Positions 25,030-34,958 are shown, counted from the stretch's first letter. The stretch is 64,000 bases of DNA from Caldimonas caldifontis (GCF_002930615.1 NZ_PSNX01000011.1:1-64000); one strand, 5' to 3'. Notes: generated from the sequence alone by a model not told the origin. Numbers and translations are program-made.

Positions 25030-26208
25030 TCAGACCAGCTCGACGGCCATGGCGGTCGCTTCCCCGCCGCCGATGCACAGCGAGGCCACGCCCTTCTTCA
25101 GGCCGTGCTTGCGCAGCGCGCCCAGCAGGGTCACGACGATGCGCGCACCGCTGGCACCGATGGGATGGCCCAGGGCCACGGCCCCCCCATTGATGTTCAC
25201 CTTGTCATGGGGCAGCTTGTGCTCGGCCATCGCAGCCATGGTCACCGCCGCAAAGGCCTCGTTGACTTCCCACAGATCCACGTCCTTCGCCGCCCAGCCG
25301 GCCTTCTTGAGCACCTTGTCGATGGCACCCACCGGGGCCGTGGTGAACCACTCGGGCGCCTGCGCGTGCATGCTGTGTGCCACGATGCGCGCCACCGGCG
25401 TCACACCCAGCCTGGCCGCAGTGGACTGGCGCATCAGCACCAGCGCGGCAGCGCCGTCGGAGATGCTCGACGAGGTGGCCGCCGTGATGCTGCCGTCCTT
25501 CTTGAACGCCGGCTTCAGGCCGGGGATCTTGTCGAGCTTGGCCTTGGCCGGCTGCTCGTCCTTGCTGATCTTCACCTCGCCGCCTTTGCCGGCCAGCGTC
25601 ACGGGCGCCATCTCCCAGTCGAAGCTGCCGTCCTCATTGGCGCGGCGGGCCCGTTCGGTCGACGTGATGGCGAAGGCATCCTGGGCGTCTCGGCTGAAAC
25701 CGTACTTGGCCACGCAGCTCTCGGCGAACACACCCATGGCCTTGCCGCGTTCGTAGGCGTCTTCCAGGCCATCCAGGGCCATGTGATCGTAGAAGGCCGT
25801 GGCACCGTACTTCTGGCCCTTGCGGATGAAGGCCAGGTGAGGCGCATTGGTCATGCTTTCCATGCCGCCGGCCACCATGACCTCGGCGCTGCCGGCGGCC
25901 AGCATGTCGTGCGCGAACATCATCGCGCGCATGCCCGAGCCGCACATCTTCGACAAGGTGACCGCGCCCGTCGCGTCGGGCAGACCCGCGCGGCGCACCG
26001 CCTGACGCGCCGGCGCCTGGCCCTGGCCGGCCATCAGGCAGTTGCCCATCAGCACTTCATCGACAGCCGTGCCCTGGATGCCAGCCCGCTCCACCGCGGC
26101 CTGGATGGCGATGGCCCCAAGCTCCCAGGCCTGCAGGCTGGAGAAATCGCCCAGCAGACCCCCGATGGGGGTGCGGGCGGCGGATGCGATGACGATGGGG
26201 TCGGACAT
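25030..26208 (-). CDS. Acetyl-CoA C-acetyltransferase (thiolase)
   Basis: A 392-residue thiolase II. The nucleophilic Cys is C89 (SKMCGSGM), the catalytic His lies in GHPIGASGAR near 347-356, and the second Cys is in CIGGGEATA near 379. These fit acetoacetyl-CoA thiolases (AtoB/PhaA type). In this context it could convert acetoacetyl-CoA, made from the leucine product acetoacetate, into two acetyl-CoA, or work in the reverse direction for polyhydroxyalkanoate. The gene lies 34 bases after aceK. Confidence 0.92.
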   Translation of the reverse strand: MSDPIVIASAARTPIGGLLGDFSSLQAWELGAIAIQAAVERAGIQGTAVDEVLMGNCLMAGQGQAPARQAVRRAGLPDATGAVTLSKMCGSGMRAMMFAHDMLAAGSAEVMVAGGMESMTNAPHLAFIRKGQKYGATAFYDHMALDGLEDAYERGKAMGVFAESCVAKYGFSRDAQDAFAITSTERARRANEDGSFDWEMAPVTLAGKGGEVKISKDEQPAKAKLDKIPGLKPAFKKDGSITAATSSSISDGAAALVLMRQSTAARLGVTPVARIVAHSMHAQAPEWFTTAPVGAIDKVLKKAGWAAKDVDLWEVNEAFAAVTMAAMAEHKLPHDKVNINGGAVALGHPIGASGARIVVTLLGALRKHGLKKGVASLCIGGGEATAMAVELV

Positions 26209-26242
26209 GATGCTCTCCTACGGAAAAAGGCGGGGCAATCGT

Positions 26243-28048
26243 TCAGGACGAGAGTGCCGGACTGCCGGCCGCCTGGGGTTGATCGGGGTTGTGGACATGG
26301 CGCAGCCGCGAAAAACGCTTGTCCACGTCATAGGGAAACACGTCGTGCACATGGCCGGCGAGGATGCGTTCCTTGTGCGCCTGCCAGTAGGCCGGGTCCA
26401 GCAGGTCGGCATGGTGACGCATGAAGACCTCGCGCACCGACGCATTGCCCAGCAGGAAAGGCCCGAAGGTTTCGGGAAACACATCCTTGGGGCCGACGCT
26501 GTACCAGACCTCGCCCGACATCTCCTCTTCCTCGGTGCGAGGTTCGGGCACCTTGCGGAAGTTGCAGTCGGTGAGGTATTCGATCTCGTCGTAGTCGTAG
26601 AACACCACCTTGCCGTGGCGCGTCACGCCGAAGTTCTTCCAGAGCATGTCGCCGGGGAAGATGTTCGCCGCCACGAGGTCCTTGATCGCGTTGCCGTACT
26701 CGATGACCGCATGCGTCATCTGCTCGGTGGATGCTTCCTGCAGATAGATGTTGAGCGGGATCATGCGGCGCTCGATGTAGAGATGCTTGATCACCAGATC
26801 GTCGCCATCTTCCTCGATGAGGCTCGGGCAGAAGTGCTTGAGCTCCTCGACAAGCTCGTCCTCGAAGCGCGAGCGCGGGAAGGCCACGTTGGAGTACTCC
26901 AGCGTGTCGGCCATGCGCCCCACGCGGTCGTGGGTCTTCACCAGCAGGTACTTGCGCTGGATCAGCTCGCGTGAGGTGTCCTTCTGCGGTGGGTAGAAAT
27001 CCTTGATGACCTTGAACACATAGGGGTAGGACGGCAGGTCGAAGACCAGCATGACCATGCCCTTGATGCCCGGTGCGATGCGGAAGTGATCGCTGGAGTG
27101 CTTCAGGTGGTAGAGGAAATCGCGGTAGAAGAGGTTCTTGCCCTGCTTGTGCAGGCCGAGTGCGTTGTAGATCTCCGAGCGCGGCTTGCGTGGCATCAGC
27201 GAGCGCAGGAACTGCACGTAGGCCGCCGGGATCTCCATGTCCACGAGGAAATAGGCGCGCGCGAAGCTGAACAGCATCTGCAGTTCATCCTCGCCGAAGA
27301 GGGCCGCGTCGATGTAGAGCTGGCGGCGCGAGGTGTGCAGCAGCGGCAGCGCGAACGGGATCTCGCGAAAGCCGTTGATGATCTTGCCCACGATGTAAGC
27401 GCCCTTGTTGCGGAAGAACAGCGAGGACAGCACCTGCAGCTGGAAATTGGTGCGCAGGCGCACCTCACCGAATTCCTCGCGCATGGCCCGCAGCACGTAC
27501 TCGACATCGCGGCCGAGGTCCTCGAACTCCAGCGCGAGCTGGAAGTTGTTCACCACCCGCAGCAGCGTCTCGCGCAATGTTTCGCGCGTGGGGTAGTAGG
27601 CGCGGTAGGTGGGTTGCGAGCCCGGCTCGTCGTTCTCGAGGTACTCCGTCGAGATGGCCGGTCGCACGAAGATGAAATCGTTGTGAAAGTAGCTGCGGTG
27701 CAGGATCTTGGTCGTGACCGAGTTGAAGAAGGTCTCGGCCAGCTCGGGCTGCAGGTGGTTGGTGAGCAGTCCGATGTAGTGGAGCTTGACCTGATGCCAC
27801 ACGTCCATGGGCAGCTCGTGGGCGCGGAACTGATGCTGCAGCCGCTCCACCGCCTCGTCCACACGCTTGTCGTAGAACTCGATGCGCTCGCGCTGGGCCC
27901 GCTGCTGTCCGTGCCAGTCGGCAGCCTCGAAGCGGCTTTTGGCCTCGACGCTGGCCTGGCGGAAGAGGCGATAGTGCCGGTTGAAGCCCTCCAGCAGGGC
28001 CGCCGCAATGTCGAAGGCCCGCGGGTCAGTGAGCTTCTGGGGGAACAT
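26243..28048 (-). CDS. aceK: Isocitrate dehydrogenase kinase/phosphatase
   Basis: A 601-residue bifunctional AceK, which phosphorylates and dephosphorylates isocitrate dehydrogenase to direct isocitrate into the glyoxylate shunt. The family ATP loop [18 protein letters not shown] and the following VFKVIKD Lys are visible near residues 325-350, and the catalytic [15 protein letters not shown] lies near 480. Length is normal. The ATG at 28048 shares one base with the stop of the carbonic anhydrase gene (TGATG), so the two are translationally coupled. The neighbouring acetyl-CoA-producing genes fit a role in growth on C2-yielding substrates. Confidence 0.96.
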   Translation of the reverse strand: MFPQKLTDPRAFDIAAALLEGFNRHYRLFRQASVEAKSRFEAADWHGQQRAQRERIEFYDKRVDEAVERLQHQFRAHELPMDVWHQVKLHYIGLLTNHLQPELAETFFNSVTTKILHRSYFHNDFIFVRPAISTEYLENDEPGSQPTYRAYYPTRETLRETLLRVVNNFQLALEFEDLGRDVEYVLRAMREEFGEVRLRTNFQLQVLSSLFFRNKGAYIVGKIINGFREIPFALPLLHTSRRQLYIDAALFGEDELQMLFSFARAYFLVDMEIPAAYVQFLRSLMPRKPRSEIYNALGLHKQGKNLFYRDFLYHLKHSSDHFRIAPGIKGMVMLVFDLPSYPYVFKVIKDFYPPQKDTSRELIQRKYLLVKTHDRVGRMADTLEYSNVAFPRSRFEDELVEELKHFCPSLIEEDGDDLVIKHLYIERRMIPLNIYLQEASTEQMTHAVIEYGNAIKDLVAANIFPGDMLWKNFGVTRHGKVVFYDYDEIEYLTDCNFRKVPEPRTEEEEMSGEVWYSVGPKDVFPETFGPFLLGNASVREVFMRHHADLLDPAYWQAHKERILAGHVHDVFPYDVDKRFSRLRHVHNPDQPQAAGSPALSS

Positions 28049-28731
28049 CACGCCACCTTGCGCGGCGCCGAGGCCGTGTCATACCGCGCGTACACCGCCC
28101 TCACTGCCCGTTCATAGGCCGGCTGAACTTCTTCGGGCCCCGCCACCGTCATCGTCAGATCCTGCAGCAATCCGTTGTGCAGGCCATAGAACCACCCATG
28201 CACCACCACCGCCTGGCCACGCTGCCAGGCATCCTGGACCACCGTGGTCTGGCACACGTTCTCTGCCTGCTCGATCACGTTGAGTTCGCACAAGGCATCG
28301 ACCTGCCTCGCGTCGGGCACGGTGGCCAGCCAGTCGCTGTGACGATCCCGCACGTCCTGCACGTGACGCAGCCAGTTGTCCACGATGCCCACCCGCCGGT
28401 CACGCAAAGCCGCCGCCACGCCGCCACAGCCGGAATGGCCCACGACGATGATGTGCTGCACCTTCAGCACATCGGTCGCGAACTGGATCACCGACATGCA
28501 GTTGAGATCGGAGTGGACGACCACGTTGGCGACATTGCGGTGCACGAAGAGCTCACCGGGCATCAGGCCCACCAGCTCATTGGCCGGCACGCGGCTGTCG
28601 GCGCAGCCGATCCACAAGTACTGTGGCGTCTGCTGCTTGAGCAGCCGGGTGAAGAAACCGGGCTCACGCGCCTCGGTCTGGCGCGCCCACTCGCGGTTGC
28701 TTTCGAAGAGCTCGGTCAGCTGGGTTGACAT
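28048..28731 (-). CDS. can: Beta-class carbonic anhydrase
   Basis: A 227-residue zinc enzyme interconverting CO2 and bicarbonate. Zinc ligands are in CADSRVP (near 41-47) and GHSGCGG (near 98-104), the normal beta-class pattern. The start MSTQLTELF at 28731 is chosen because the 20 residues upstream do not match the family. It lies 66 bases after the isovaleryl-CoA dehydrogenase gene and directly before aceK. A plausible inference is that it feeds bicarbonate to the methylcrotonyl-CoA carboxylase of the same pathway. Confidence 0.93.
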   Translation of the reverse strand: MSTQLTELFESNREWARQTEAREPGFFTRLLKQQTPQYLWIGCADSRVPANELVGLMPGELFVHRNVANVVVHSDLNCMSVIQFATDVLKVQHIIVVGHSGCGGVAAALRDRRVGIVDNWLRHVQDVRDRHSDWLATVPDARQVDALCELNVIEQAENVCQTTVVQDAWQRGQAVVVHGWFYGLHNGLLQDLTMTVAGPEEVQPAYERAVRAVYARYDTASAPRKVA

Positions 28732-28797
28732 GATGGTGCAGCGCAATATCCCAGCCCGGAGTGTAGGCGCTGACGGGCGCCAGGCGCACAACCGAGC

Positions 28798-29976
28798 TCA
28801 CATCGTTTCAGCAAAGAGCTCCCGGCCAATGAGCATACGCCGGATCTCCGACGTGCCCGCGCCGATCTCATAGAGCTTGGCATCGCGCCACAGCCGGCCG
28901 AGCGGGTACTCATTGATGTAGCCATTGCCGCCGAAGATCTGGATGCCCTCCCCGGCCATCCAGGTGGCCTTTTCGGCGCACCAGAGGATGACGCTCGCGC
29001 AGTCCTTGCGCACCTGGCGCACGTGCTCGCTGCCCAGCATGTCGAGGTTCTTGCCCACGGTGTAGCAGAAGGCGCGTGCGGCCTGAAGCACGGTGTACAT
29101 GTCGGCCACCTTGCCCTGGATGAGCTGGAATTCGCCGATGCTCTGGCCGAACTGCTTGCGGTCATGGATGTAGGGCACCACGTTGTCCATCACCGCCTGC
29201 ATGATGCCGATGGGCCCGGCTGCCAGCACGGCGCGCTCGTAGTCCAGGCCGCTCATCAGCACCTTGGCGCCGCCATTCACGGCCCCCAGCACGTTCTCCG
29301 CCGGCACCTCCACGTTCTGGAACACGAGCTCACCGGTGTGCGAGCCACGCATGCCCAGCTTGTCGAGCTTCTGGGCGATGGAAAAGCCCTTCATGCCCTT
29401 TTCGATCAGGAAGGCCGTCACGCCACGGGCGCCCAGTTCGGGCTCGGTCTTGGCATAGACCACCAGGGTGTCGGCGTCGGGGCCGTTGGTGATCCACATC
29501 TTGCTGCCGTTGAGCAGGTAGTAGCCGCCCTTGTCTTCGGCCCTGAGCTTCATGCTGATCACGTCCGATCCGGCGCCCGGCTCGCTCATCGCCAGCGCAC
29601 CCACATGCTCGCCACTGATGAGCTTGGGCAGGTACTTCCTGCGCTGCGCCTCGTTGCCGTTGCGCTTGATCTGATTGACGCACAGATTGGAGTGGGCCCC
29701 ATAGGACAGCCCCACCGAGGCGCTTGCGCGGCTGATCTCCTCCATGGCCACCATGTGGGCCAGGTAGCCCATGCCGGCGCCGCCGTACTCCTCGGAGACG
29801 GTGATGCCCAGGACGCCGAGGTCACCCATCTTGCGCCACAGATCCATCGGGAACTGATCGCTGCGATCGATCTCGGCGGCCCGCGGGGCGATTTCGGCTT
29901 GCGCAAACGCGCGCACGGTGTCGCGCAGGGCATCGATGTCTTCGCCAAGCTGGAAGTTGAGTCCGGGCAGTTGCAT
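28798..29976 (-). CDS. ivd: Isovaleryl-CoA dehydrogenase
   Basis: A 392-residue FAD enzyme (liuA role) that oxidises isovaleryl-CoA to 3-methylcrotonyl-CoA, the step before MCC. The segment [14 protein letters not shown] holds the catalytic Glu at the position special to isovaleryl-CoA dehydrogenases, and the C-terminal motif is [12 protein letters not shown] with Ala-Gly instead of the usual EGT. FAD-binding [16 protein letters not shown] is normal. The start is the ATG at 29976 after GAAGGA. It follows the thioesterase gene by 46 bases, downstream of a LiuR-type operator. Confidence 0.95.
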   Translation of the reverse strand: MQLPGLNFQLGEDIDALRDTVRAFAQAEIAPRAAEIDRSDQFPMDLWRKMGDLGVLGITVSEEYGGAGMGYLAHMVAMEEISRASASVGLSYGAHSNLCVNQIKRNGNEAQRRKYLPKLISGEHVGALAMSEPGAGSDVISMKLRAEDKGGYYLLNGSKMWITNGPDADTLVVYAKTEPELGARGVTAFLIEKGMKGFSIAQKLDKLGMRGSHTGELVFQNVEVPAENVLGAVNGGAKVLMSGLDYERAVLAAGPIGIMQAVMDNVVPYIHDRKQFGQSIGEFQLIQGKVADMYTVLQAARAFCYTVGKNLDMLGSEHVRQVRKDCASVILWCAEKATWMAGEGIQIFGGNGYINEYPLGRLWRDAKLYEIGAGTSEIRRMLIGRELFAETM

Positions 29977-30022
29977 GGTGGGGTGTCCTTCGGGGAAAGT
30001 GTTCAATCGGAGCAGCACAGCG

Positions 30023-30490
30023 TCAGTGGCGCACGCCCTCGCGGCCCCTCACGGCCATGATGGTGGCGGTCATGGTGGCCACCACCCGTTCGCCGGACGG
30101 CGCGCGCTCCAGCGCCTGACCATCCACGACCGAGATCGTGCGCCCGGCCTTGGTGACCCGGGCCTCGAAGCGGAAATCGGGGCCACGCGCCGGCGCGAGC
30201 AGATTGACCTTGAACTCGATGGTCAGCACCGCCGCGTCGGCCGGCATCAGGGAAAACGCGGCATAGCCGCAAGCAGAATCGAGGGCGGTCGAAACCACCC
30301 CCGCGTGCAGGAAGCCGTGTTGCTGCGTCAGGTCGTCCCGATGCCGCATTCGCAGGATCACACAGCCGGGTTCGACGGTGTCGAGGTGAATGCCCAGTGT
30401 GGACATCACCGACTGGCGCCCGAAGGACGCACGCACCCGATCGGCATAGCCGGGGTCGACCGGCACGAACTCGGTGGGGATGGGCGGCAT
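30023..30490 (-). CDS. PaaI-type hotdog-fold thioesterase
   Basis: A 155-residue hotdog thioesterase. The signature [22 protein letters not shown] lies near residues 56-77 (key part HGFLHAGV...LDSACG), with the acidic active-site residue present. The ATG at 30490 has GGAG 7 bases upstream; a GTG at 30526 lies just after the operator and lacks a ribosome-binding site. It is the first gene after the palindrome at 30532 and is probably co-transcribed with ivd. It may relieve CoA sequestration by hydrolysing branched acyl-CoAs (inference). Confidence 0.85.
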   Translation of the reverse strand: MPPIPTEFVPVDPGYADRVRASFGRQSVMSTLGIHLDTVEPGCVILRMRHRDDLTQQHGFLHAGVVSTALDSACGYAAFSLMPADAAVLTIEFKVNLLAPARGPDFRFEARVTKAGRTISVVDGQALERAPSGERVVATMTATIMAVRGREGVRH

Positions 30491-30531
30491 TGCGGACTCC
30501 GGCGCTGGGATCGGAACGAAGCTCACAGCCT

Positions 30532-30557
30532 AATTGACGTTAACGTAAACGTCAATT
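30532..30557. promoter_or_regulatory. LiuR-type operator upstream of the thioesterase-ivd operon
   Basis: A 26-base inverted repeat with one mismatched pair: outer arms AATTGACG and CGTCAATT, core TTAACGTAAA. It matches the site at 15128 except for one core base. It lies between the end of liuR (30592) and the thioesterase start (30490), consistent with control of thioesterase-ivd. Confidence 0.85.
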
Positions 30558-30591
30558 CTGGTTCGACCCACTCCGGGCACCCAGGACCCGC

Positions 30592-31017
30592 TCACGCCCG
30601 CTTCTTGCGTTCGCTTTCGCCCAGCAGGCGCCGCGCTTCCCGTTCGTGGCTGCTCACTTCTTCCAGCGTGACCTGCAGGTCGGCGAGTTGCTGCTCCAGC
30701 TGTTCTCGATGTGCGGCCAGCACCACCAGGAACTTCTTGAGCTGAGGCACGGTGTCGCGGGGCGACTCGTACATGTCCACCAGCTCCTTGATTTCCGCCA
30801 GGCTCAAGCCCAGGCGCTTGCCGCGCAGCGTGAGCTTCAGCCGCGTGCGGTCGCGCGCCGTGTAGATGCGGTTGCGCCCATTCGGGCCGCTGCGCTCGGG
30901 GCTGAGCAGTCCACAGTCCTCGTAGAAGCGGATGGCCCGGGTGGTCAGGTCGAACTCACGCGCGAGCTCGCTGATCGTGTACTGCGGCGACGCGGCGGTG
31001 ACAGCGGAAGTAGCCAT
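30592..31017 (-). CDS. liuR: MerR-family regulator of leucine/isovalerate catabolism (LiuR type)
   Basis: A 141-residue MerR-family protein. The winged-helix DNA-binding region spans about 13-80 (YTISELAREFDLTTRAIRFYE, then GLLSP and NRIYTARDRTRLKLTL), followed by a dimerisation coiled coil (about 90-130) and a basic tail. LiuR proteins control liu/ivd genes and respond to branched acyl-CoA intermediates. Its position beside ivd, and three ACGT-centred palindromes near leucine genes, support the assignment. A -10-like TATAGG lies 5 bases before its ATG and the 31038 palindrome overlaps the expected -35 region, suggesting autoregulation. Confidence 0.88.
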   Translation of the reverse strand: MATSAVTAASPQYTISELAREFDLTTRAIRFYEDCGLLSPERSGPNGRNRIYTARDRTRLKLTLRGKRLGLSLAEIKELVDMYESPRDTVPQLKKFLVVLAAHREQLEQQLADLQVTLEEVSSHEREARRLLGESERKKRA

Positions 31018-31022
31018 GGCTG

Positions 31023-31057
31023 CCTATACTGGGCAAGTGACGTTTACGTAAAGTGTA
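31023..31057. promoter_or_regulatory. Divergent liuR / MBL-hydrolase promoter with a half-degenerate LiuR site
   Basis: TGACG plus the core TTTACGTAAA (38-52 of this kilobase) match the other two sites, but the right arm is degenerate (GTGTA instead of CGTCA). TATACT at 31025-31030 reads as a plus-strand -10, and TATAGG on the minus strand (31023-31028) as a -10 for liuR. The site overlaps both promoter regions and could serve both. Confidence 0.7.
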
Positions 31058-31061
31058 GCGA

Positions 31062-32120
31062 ATGAATCCGCAGGAACAGCGTCTGGACTACCCACTGGGC
31101 GACCGCCTCCCCGACCCCGGCACCACGATGGACGTGCTGCCCGGTCTGCGCTGGGTGCGCATGGGCCTGCCCTTTGCGCTCGACCACATCAACCTGTGGC
31201 TGCTGCGCGACCGCCTGGACGGCAAGGAGGGCTGGACGCTCGTCGACTGCGGCATCGCCAACGACGCCACGCGCGAGGCCTGGGAGCAGGTCTTCGCGGC
31301 CGAGCTGGACGGCCTGCCGGTGCTGCGCGTGATCGTCACCCACATGCACCCTGACCATATCGGCCTGGCCCACTGGCTCACCGAGCGCTGGGAGTGCCGG
31401 ATGTGGATCAGCGCCACCGACTACAACGCCGCCCGCGTGGGCAGCCTGCGCGCCGGCGGGCATGGCGGCGACAGCGCCGCGGCCTTTTTCGCCAGCCATG
31501 GCCTCACTGACCCTGACTCGGTGGAGCGCGTACGCCAGCGCGGCAACTACTATGCCTCGATGGTGCCGCGCGTACCCGAGCAGTTCCGCCGCCTCATGGA
31601 CGGCCAGTCACTGGCCATCGGATCGCGGCCGTGGCGCTGCATCGCCGGCTACGGTCATGCGCCCGAGCACATCTCGCTGCACACCACGGAGGGTGGCCCC
31701 GTGCTGATCTCGGGTGACATGCTGCTGCCCCGCATCTCCACCAACGTCAGCGTCTTCGACATCGAGCCCGAGGCCAATCCGCTGCCCCTGTACCTGGAGT
31801 CCCTGCGCCGACTGCGCACGCTGCCCGAAGACACGCTGGTGCTGCCCTCGCACGGACGCCCGTTCCGTGGGCTTCATGAGCGTGTGCGCCAACTCGAGGC
31901 GCATCACGCCGAACGCCTGCAGGAGGTGATGGACGCCTGCGCCACCGCCCCGCGCTGCGCGGCCGACCTCCTGGAGGTGATGTTCAAACGCAAGCTCGAC
32001 CTGCACCAGACCACCTTCGCGATGGGCGAGGCCCTGGCCCACCTGCACGCGCTGTGGTTCGACGGGCGCCTCAGCCGCGAACAAGGTCGCGACGGCGTCT
32101 GGCGCTTCTCGATCGTCTGA
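31062..32120 (+). CDS. MBL-fold metallo-hydrolase
   Basis: A 352-residue metallo-beta-lactamase superfamily hydrolase. Metal ligands are THMHPDHIG (near 91-99), a later His in GYGHAPEHIS and Asp in ISGDMLLPRIS, with a C-terminal extension after LPSHGRPF (near 265). The substrate is unknown; relatives include glyoxalase-II-like and acyl hydrolases. It is divergent from liuR across the operator at 31038, so it may belong to the leucine regulon. It has no good ribosome-binding site. Its stop abuts that of dgt with no bases between (TGATCA). Confidence 0.85.
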   Translation: MNPQEQRLDYPLGDRLPDPGTTMDVLPGLRWVRMGLPFALDHINLWLLRDRLDGKEGWTLVDCGIANDATREAWEQVFAAELDGLPVLRVIVTHMHPDHIGLAHWLTERWECRMWISATDYNAARVGSLRAGGHGGDSAAAFFASHGLTDPDSVERVRQRGNYYASMVPRVPEQFRRLMDGQSLAIGSRPWRCIAGYGHAPEHISLHTTEGGPVLISGDMLLPRISTNVSVFDIEPEANPLPLYLESLRRLRTLPEDTLVLPSHGRPFRGLHERVRQLEAHHAERLQEVMDACATAPRCAADLLEVMFKRKLDLHQTTFAMGEALAHLHALWFDGRLSREQGRDGVWRFSIV

Positions 32121-33233
32121 TCAGAACAGGCGTGATCCCGTGAGCCGCTCATGCTCGCGGATGGCAAAGCGGTCGGTCATGCCCGCGATGTAGTCGGCGA
32201 TCGCCCGCCGGCCCTTGCGACCGTCCTGCCAGTGGTCGGCCGGCATCTCGCGAGGGTCCTGGTCGTAGGCGGCAAACAGCTCGCGCACCACCTGCTTGCC
32301 CCGCTCGGTGGTCTCCACCACCTGGGGATGGCGGTAAAGATTGGCGCGCAGGAAGCGCTTGAGCGTGTCGCTCTCGCGGCGCATCGTCTCAGTGAAGCAC
32401 AGCAGGCCCGGCAGTTGCCGCACCTCGTCCACATGCCGTGGGTGGTGCCGGTCCAGGGCCTGGCGGGTGGCCTCGATCACGTCATAGACCTGATCCGACA
32501 GCATGCGGCGGATGGCCTCGGCCAGCACACGTTTCGGCGGTAACGCAGGATGCTCGCGCAGCACCGCATGCCGGTAGCGCGCCACCAGCGGCACCTCGTC
32601 GAGCTGCTCGAAATGCAGCAGCCCCGAGCGCACGCCATCGTCGATGTCATGGGCGTTGTAGGCGATCTCGTCGGCCAGGTTGCACAGCTGGGCCTCCAGG
32701 CTGGGGCGGGTGCCGTCCAGGAAGCGCCGGCCCACGTCGCCCAGGCGCTGCGCATTCGTGCGCGAACAGTGCTTGAGCACCCCCTCGCGGGTCTCGAAGC
32801 TCAGGTTCAAGCCATCAAAGCCCGGGTAGCGCTCTTCCAGCTCGTCGATCACCCGCAGGCTCTGCAGGTTGTGCTCGAACCCCCCATCGTCGCGCATGCA
32901 CTCGTGCAGCGCATCCTGGCCCGCATGGCCGAACGGGGTGTGCCCGAGGTCATGGGCCAGCGCGATGGCCTCCACCAGGTCCTCGTGCAGATCCAGCACC
33001 CGCGCGATCGAACGACCGAGCTGCGCCACCTCCAGCGAGTGGGTCAGCCGCGTGCGGAAGAGATCGCCTTCGTGATTCAGGAAGACCTGGGTCTTGTAGA
33101 CCAGGCGTCGGAAGGCCGTGCTGTGCACGATGCGGTCGCGGTCACGCTGGAAGGCGTTGCGCGTGGGCGCATCAGGTTCAGGATGGCGCCGGCCGCGCGA
33201 CTGTGCCGGATCGCAGGCATAGGGCGCGAGCAT
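32121..33233 (-). CDS. dgt: Deoxyguanosinetriphosphate triphosphohydrolase-like protein
   Basis: A 370-residue HD-domain nucleotide triphosphohydrolase of the dGTPase type, which removes triphosphate from dGTP or other dNTPs. HD-superfamily residues are visible in FRTRLTHSLEVAQLGR, ALAHDLGHTPFGHAGQ (the HD pair) and YNAHDIDDG. The N-terminal RNAFQRDRDRIVHSTAFRRL is characteristic. It lies 13 bases after aroB and ends the pil-aro operon, a common order in Burkholderiales. Exact nucleotide preference cannot be read from sequence. Confidence 0.93.
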   Translation of the reverse strand: MLAPYACDPAQSRGRRHPEPDAPTRNAFQRDRDRIVHSTAFRRLVYKTQVFLNHEGDLFRTRLTHSLEVAQLGRSIARVLDLHEDLVEAIALAHDLGHTPFGHAGQDALHECMRDDGGFEHNLQSLRVIDELEERYPGFDGLNLSFETREGVLKHCSRTNAQRLGDVGRRFLDGTRPSLEAQLCNLADEIAYNAHDIDDGVRSGLLHFEQLDEVPLVARYRHAVLREHPALPPKRVLAEAIRRMLSDQVYDVIEATRQALDRHHPRHVDEVRQLPGLLCFTETMRRESDTLKRFLRANLYRHPQVVETTERGKQVVRELFAAYDQDPREMPADHWQDGRKGRRAIADYIAGMTDRFAIREHERLTGSRLF

Positions 33234-33246
33234 GTCTCGCTACCGC

Positions 33247-34326
33247 TCAGCCGCTGTGGGCCTCGATCACCTGAGCCACGAGGGTGTCGGGCGCCGGGCG
33301 AACCCCCGCACGGCCCAGGGCCTCGATGACCACAAAGCGGATCTCGCCGCCTTCGTTCTTTTTGTCCACGCTCATCAACTCGAGGTAGCGCTCCGCACCC
33401 AGTGCCGGGCCGCGCACCGGCAAGCCCGCGCGCTCGATGAGGCGCCGCATCCGATCGACAAACGCAGGTGGCATCAAGCCGAGGCGGGCCGACAACTCGC
33501 TGGCCATCACCATGCCGCAGCCCACTGCCTCGCCGTGCAGCCACTCGCCATAGCCCAGGCCGGCTTCAATCGCATGACCGAAGGTGTGGCCGAAGTTGAG
33601 GATGGCGCGCAGGCCGGCTTCCTTTTCGTCCTGACCGACCACCCAGGCCTTGATCTCGCAGGAACGCCGCACCGCATAGGCCAGCGCGTCCTTGTCGCGA
33701 GCCCGCAGCGCATCCAGGTTCGTTTCGATCCAGTCGAGAAAGGCCGGATCGGCGATGGGCCCGTACTTGATCACCTCGGCCAGGCCAGCCGACAGTTCGC
33801 GCTCCGGCAGGGTGTCGAGCACATCGAGGTCGCACACCACCAGCAGCGGCTGATAGAAGGCTCCGATCATGTTCTTGCCGCGCGGATGGTTGATCGCCGT
33901 CTTGCCCCCCACCGACGAATCCACCTGAGCCAGCAGCGTCGTCGGGATCTGCACGAAGGGCACACCCCGCATGTAGCAGGCGGCGGCAAAGCCCGTCATG
34001 TCGCCCACCACACCACCGCCCAGCGCATACAGCACCGTCTTGCGGTCGCAGCCATGGGCCAGCAAGACATCGAAGATGCGATCGAGACTGGCCCAGTCCT
34101 TGTGAGCTTCGCCGTCGGGCAGGATGATCTGGACGACCTCACGGTGGCGCTGCTTGAGGACCGACTCCAGGCGCTGGGCATACAAGGGGGCCACCACGTC
34201 GTTGGTGACGATGGCGGCCAGTGGGGCACTTGGCAGCGTTGCGTAGCTCTCCTGATCAGCCAGAAGGCCGGCACCGATCAGGATGGCATAAGAACGATCC
34301 CCGAGCGAGAGTTTCAGGCTGTGCAC
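33247..34326 (-). CDS. aroB: 3-dehydroquinate synthase
   Basis: A 359-residue enzyme making 3-dehydroquinate from DAHP, the second shikimate pathway step. Seen are the NAD-binding [38 protein letters not shown], and the metal-ligand region with [11 protein letters not shown] and [11 protein letters not shown]. The GTG at 34326 ([13 protein letters not shown]) is chosen to match known N-termini; an upstream TTG would add 13 unlikely residues. It follows aroK by 95 bases. Confidence 0.95.
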   Translation of the reverse strand: MHSLKLSLGDRSYAILIGAGLLADQESYATLPSAPLAAIVTNDVVAPLYAQRLESVLKQRHREVVQIILPDGEAHKDWASLDRIFDVLLAHGCDRKTVLYALGGGVVGDMTGFAAACYMRGVPFVQIPTTLLAQVDSSVGGKTAINHPRGKNMIGAFYQPLLVVCDLDVLDTLPERELSAGLAEVIKYGPIADPAFLDWIETNLDALRARDKDALAYAVRRSCEIKAWVVGQDEKEAGLRAILNFGHTFGHAIEAGLGYGEWLHGEAVGCGMVMASELSARLGLMPPAFVDRMRRLIERAGLPVRGPALGAERYLELMSVDKKNEGGEIRFVVIEALGRAGVRPAPDTLVAQVIEAHSG

Positions 34327-34421
34327 GGCAATTAGCGCAAAGGAGACGGGAGAAGGAATGCCCAAGCTGCATCAACCTGCCGGCTGTGCAGGAGAGGCTC
34401 TTATTGTCCCGCATTTGGCCG

Positions 34422-34958
34422 TCAGCAAGCGCGGCCGTTGGCAGCGTCCAGTTCAAGCTGGGTGGCGATCAGGTTCGCCAGCATGCTGACCGAGGGTCGA
34501 CCGGTGTCGATCACAAAGGTTGCGACATCTCGGTACAGGGGGTCCCGCACCGCGTAGAGTTCACGCAGTCTCTTGAGGGGATCAGATACTTGCAGCAAGG
34601 GCCGCTGCCGATCGTGACGAAGTCGGCGCACGAGGTCGTCGGGCGATGCACGCAGATAGACCACCGATCGGGCTTGGCGCAGACACTCTCGATTGTCGTC
34701 CCGCAGGACAATCCCGCCACCAGTGGCAAGAACCCCCTGATAACCTCCGTCCAGGAACTCGGCAAGAACCCGATGCTCGATTTCCCTGAAACGCTCCTCA
34801 CCCTCTTGTTCGAAGAAGCTGCGGATTGGCATTCCAATCCGGTCTGTAATCACTGCATCAGTATCTTGGAACGCTGTGTTGAGACGCTTGGCCAACTGGC
34901 GCCCAACCGTGGACTTCCCACAGCCGGGCAGGCCAATAAGAACGATGCAGCTTCTCAA
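34422..34958 (-). CDS. aroK: Shikimate kinase
   Basis: A 178-residue kinase phosphorylating shikimate. The P-loop GLPGCGKSTVG is at residues 9-19, the shikimate-binding FFEQEGEERFREIE near 48-61, GGGIVL near 79-84, and the lid R in RHDRQRPLL near 116-124. The only plausible start is a TTG at 34958, which overlaps the stop of the upstream lipoprotein gene by 4 bases (TTGA). The overlap implies translational coupling, which may compensate for the weak start codon and the lack of a clear ribosome-binding site. Confidence 0.93.
   Translation of the reverse strand: MRSCIVLIGLPGCGKSTVGRQLAKRLNTAFQDTDAVITDRIGMPIRSFFEQEGEERFREIEHRVLAEFLDGGYQGVLATGGGIVLRDDNRECLRQARSVVYLRASPDDLVRRLRHDRQRPLLQVSDPLKRLRELYAVRDPLYRDVATFVIDTGRPSVSMLANLIATQLELDAANGRAC

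Noticed and set aside
30491-30526. GTG start at 30526 for the thioesterase
   Set aside because: No ribosome-binding site precedes it and it lies only 5 bases from the operator; the ATG at 30490 has GGAG at good spacing.
30555-30592. Possible tRNA-like GGTTCGA segment near 30560
   Set aside because: There is no acceptor stem, anticodon arm or CCA around it. No tRNA gene was found in the window.
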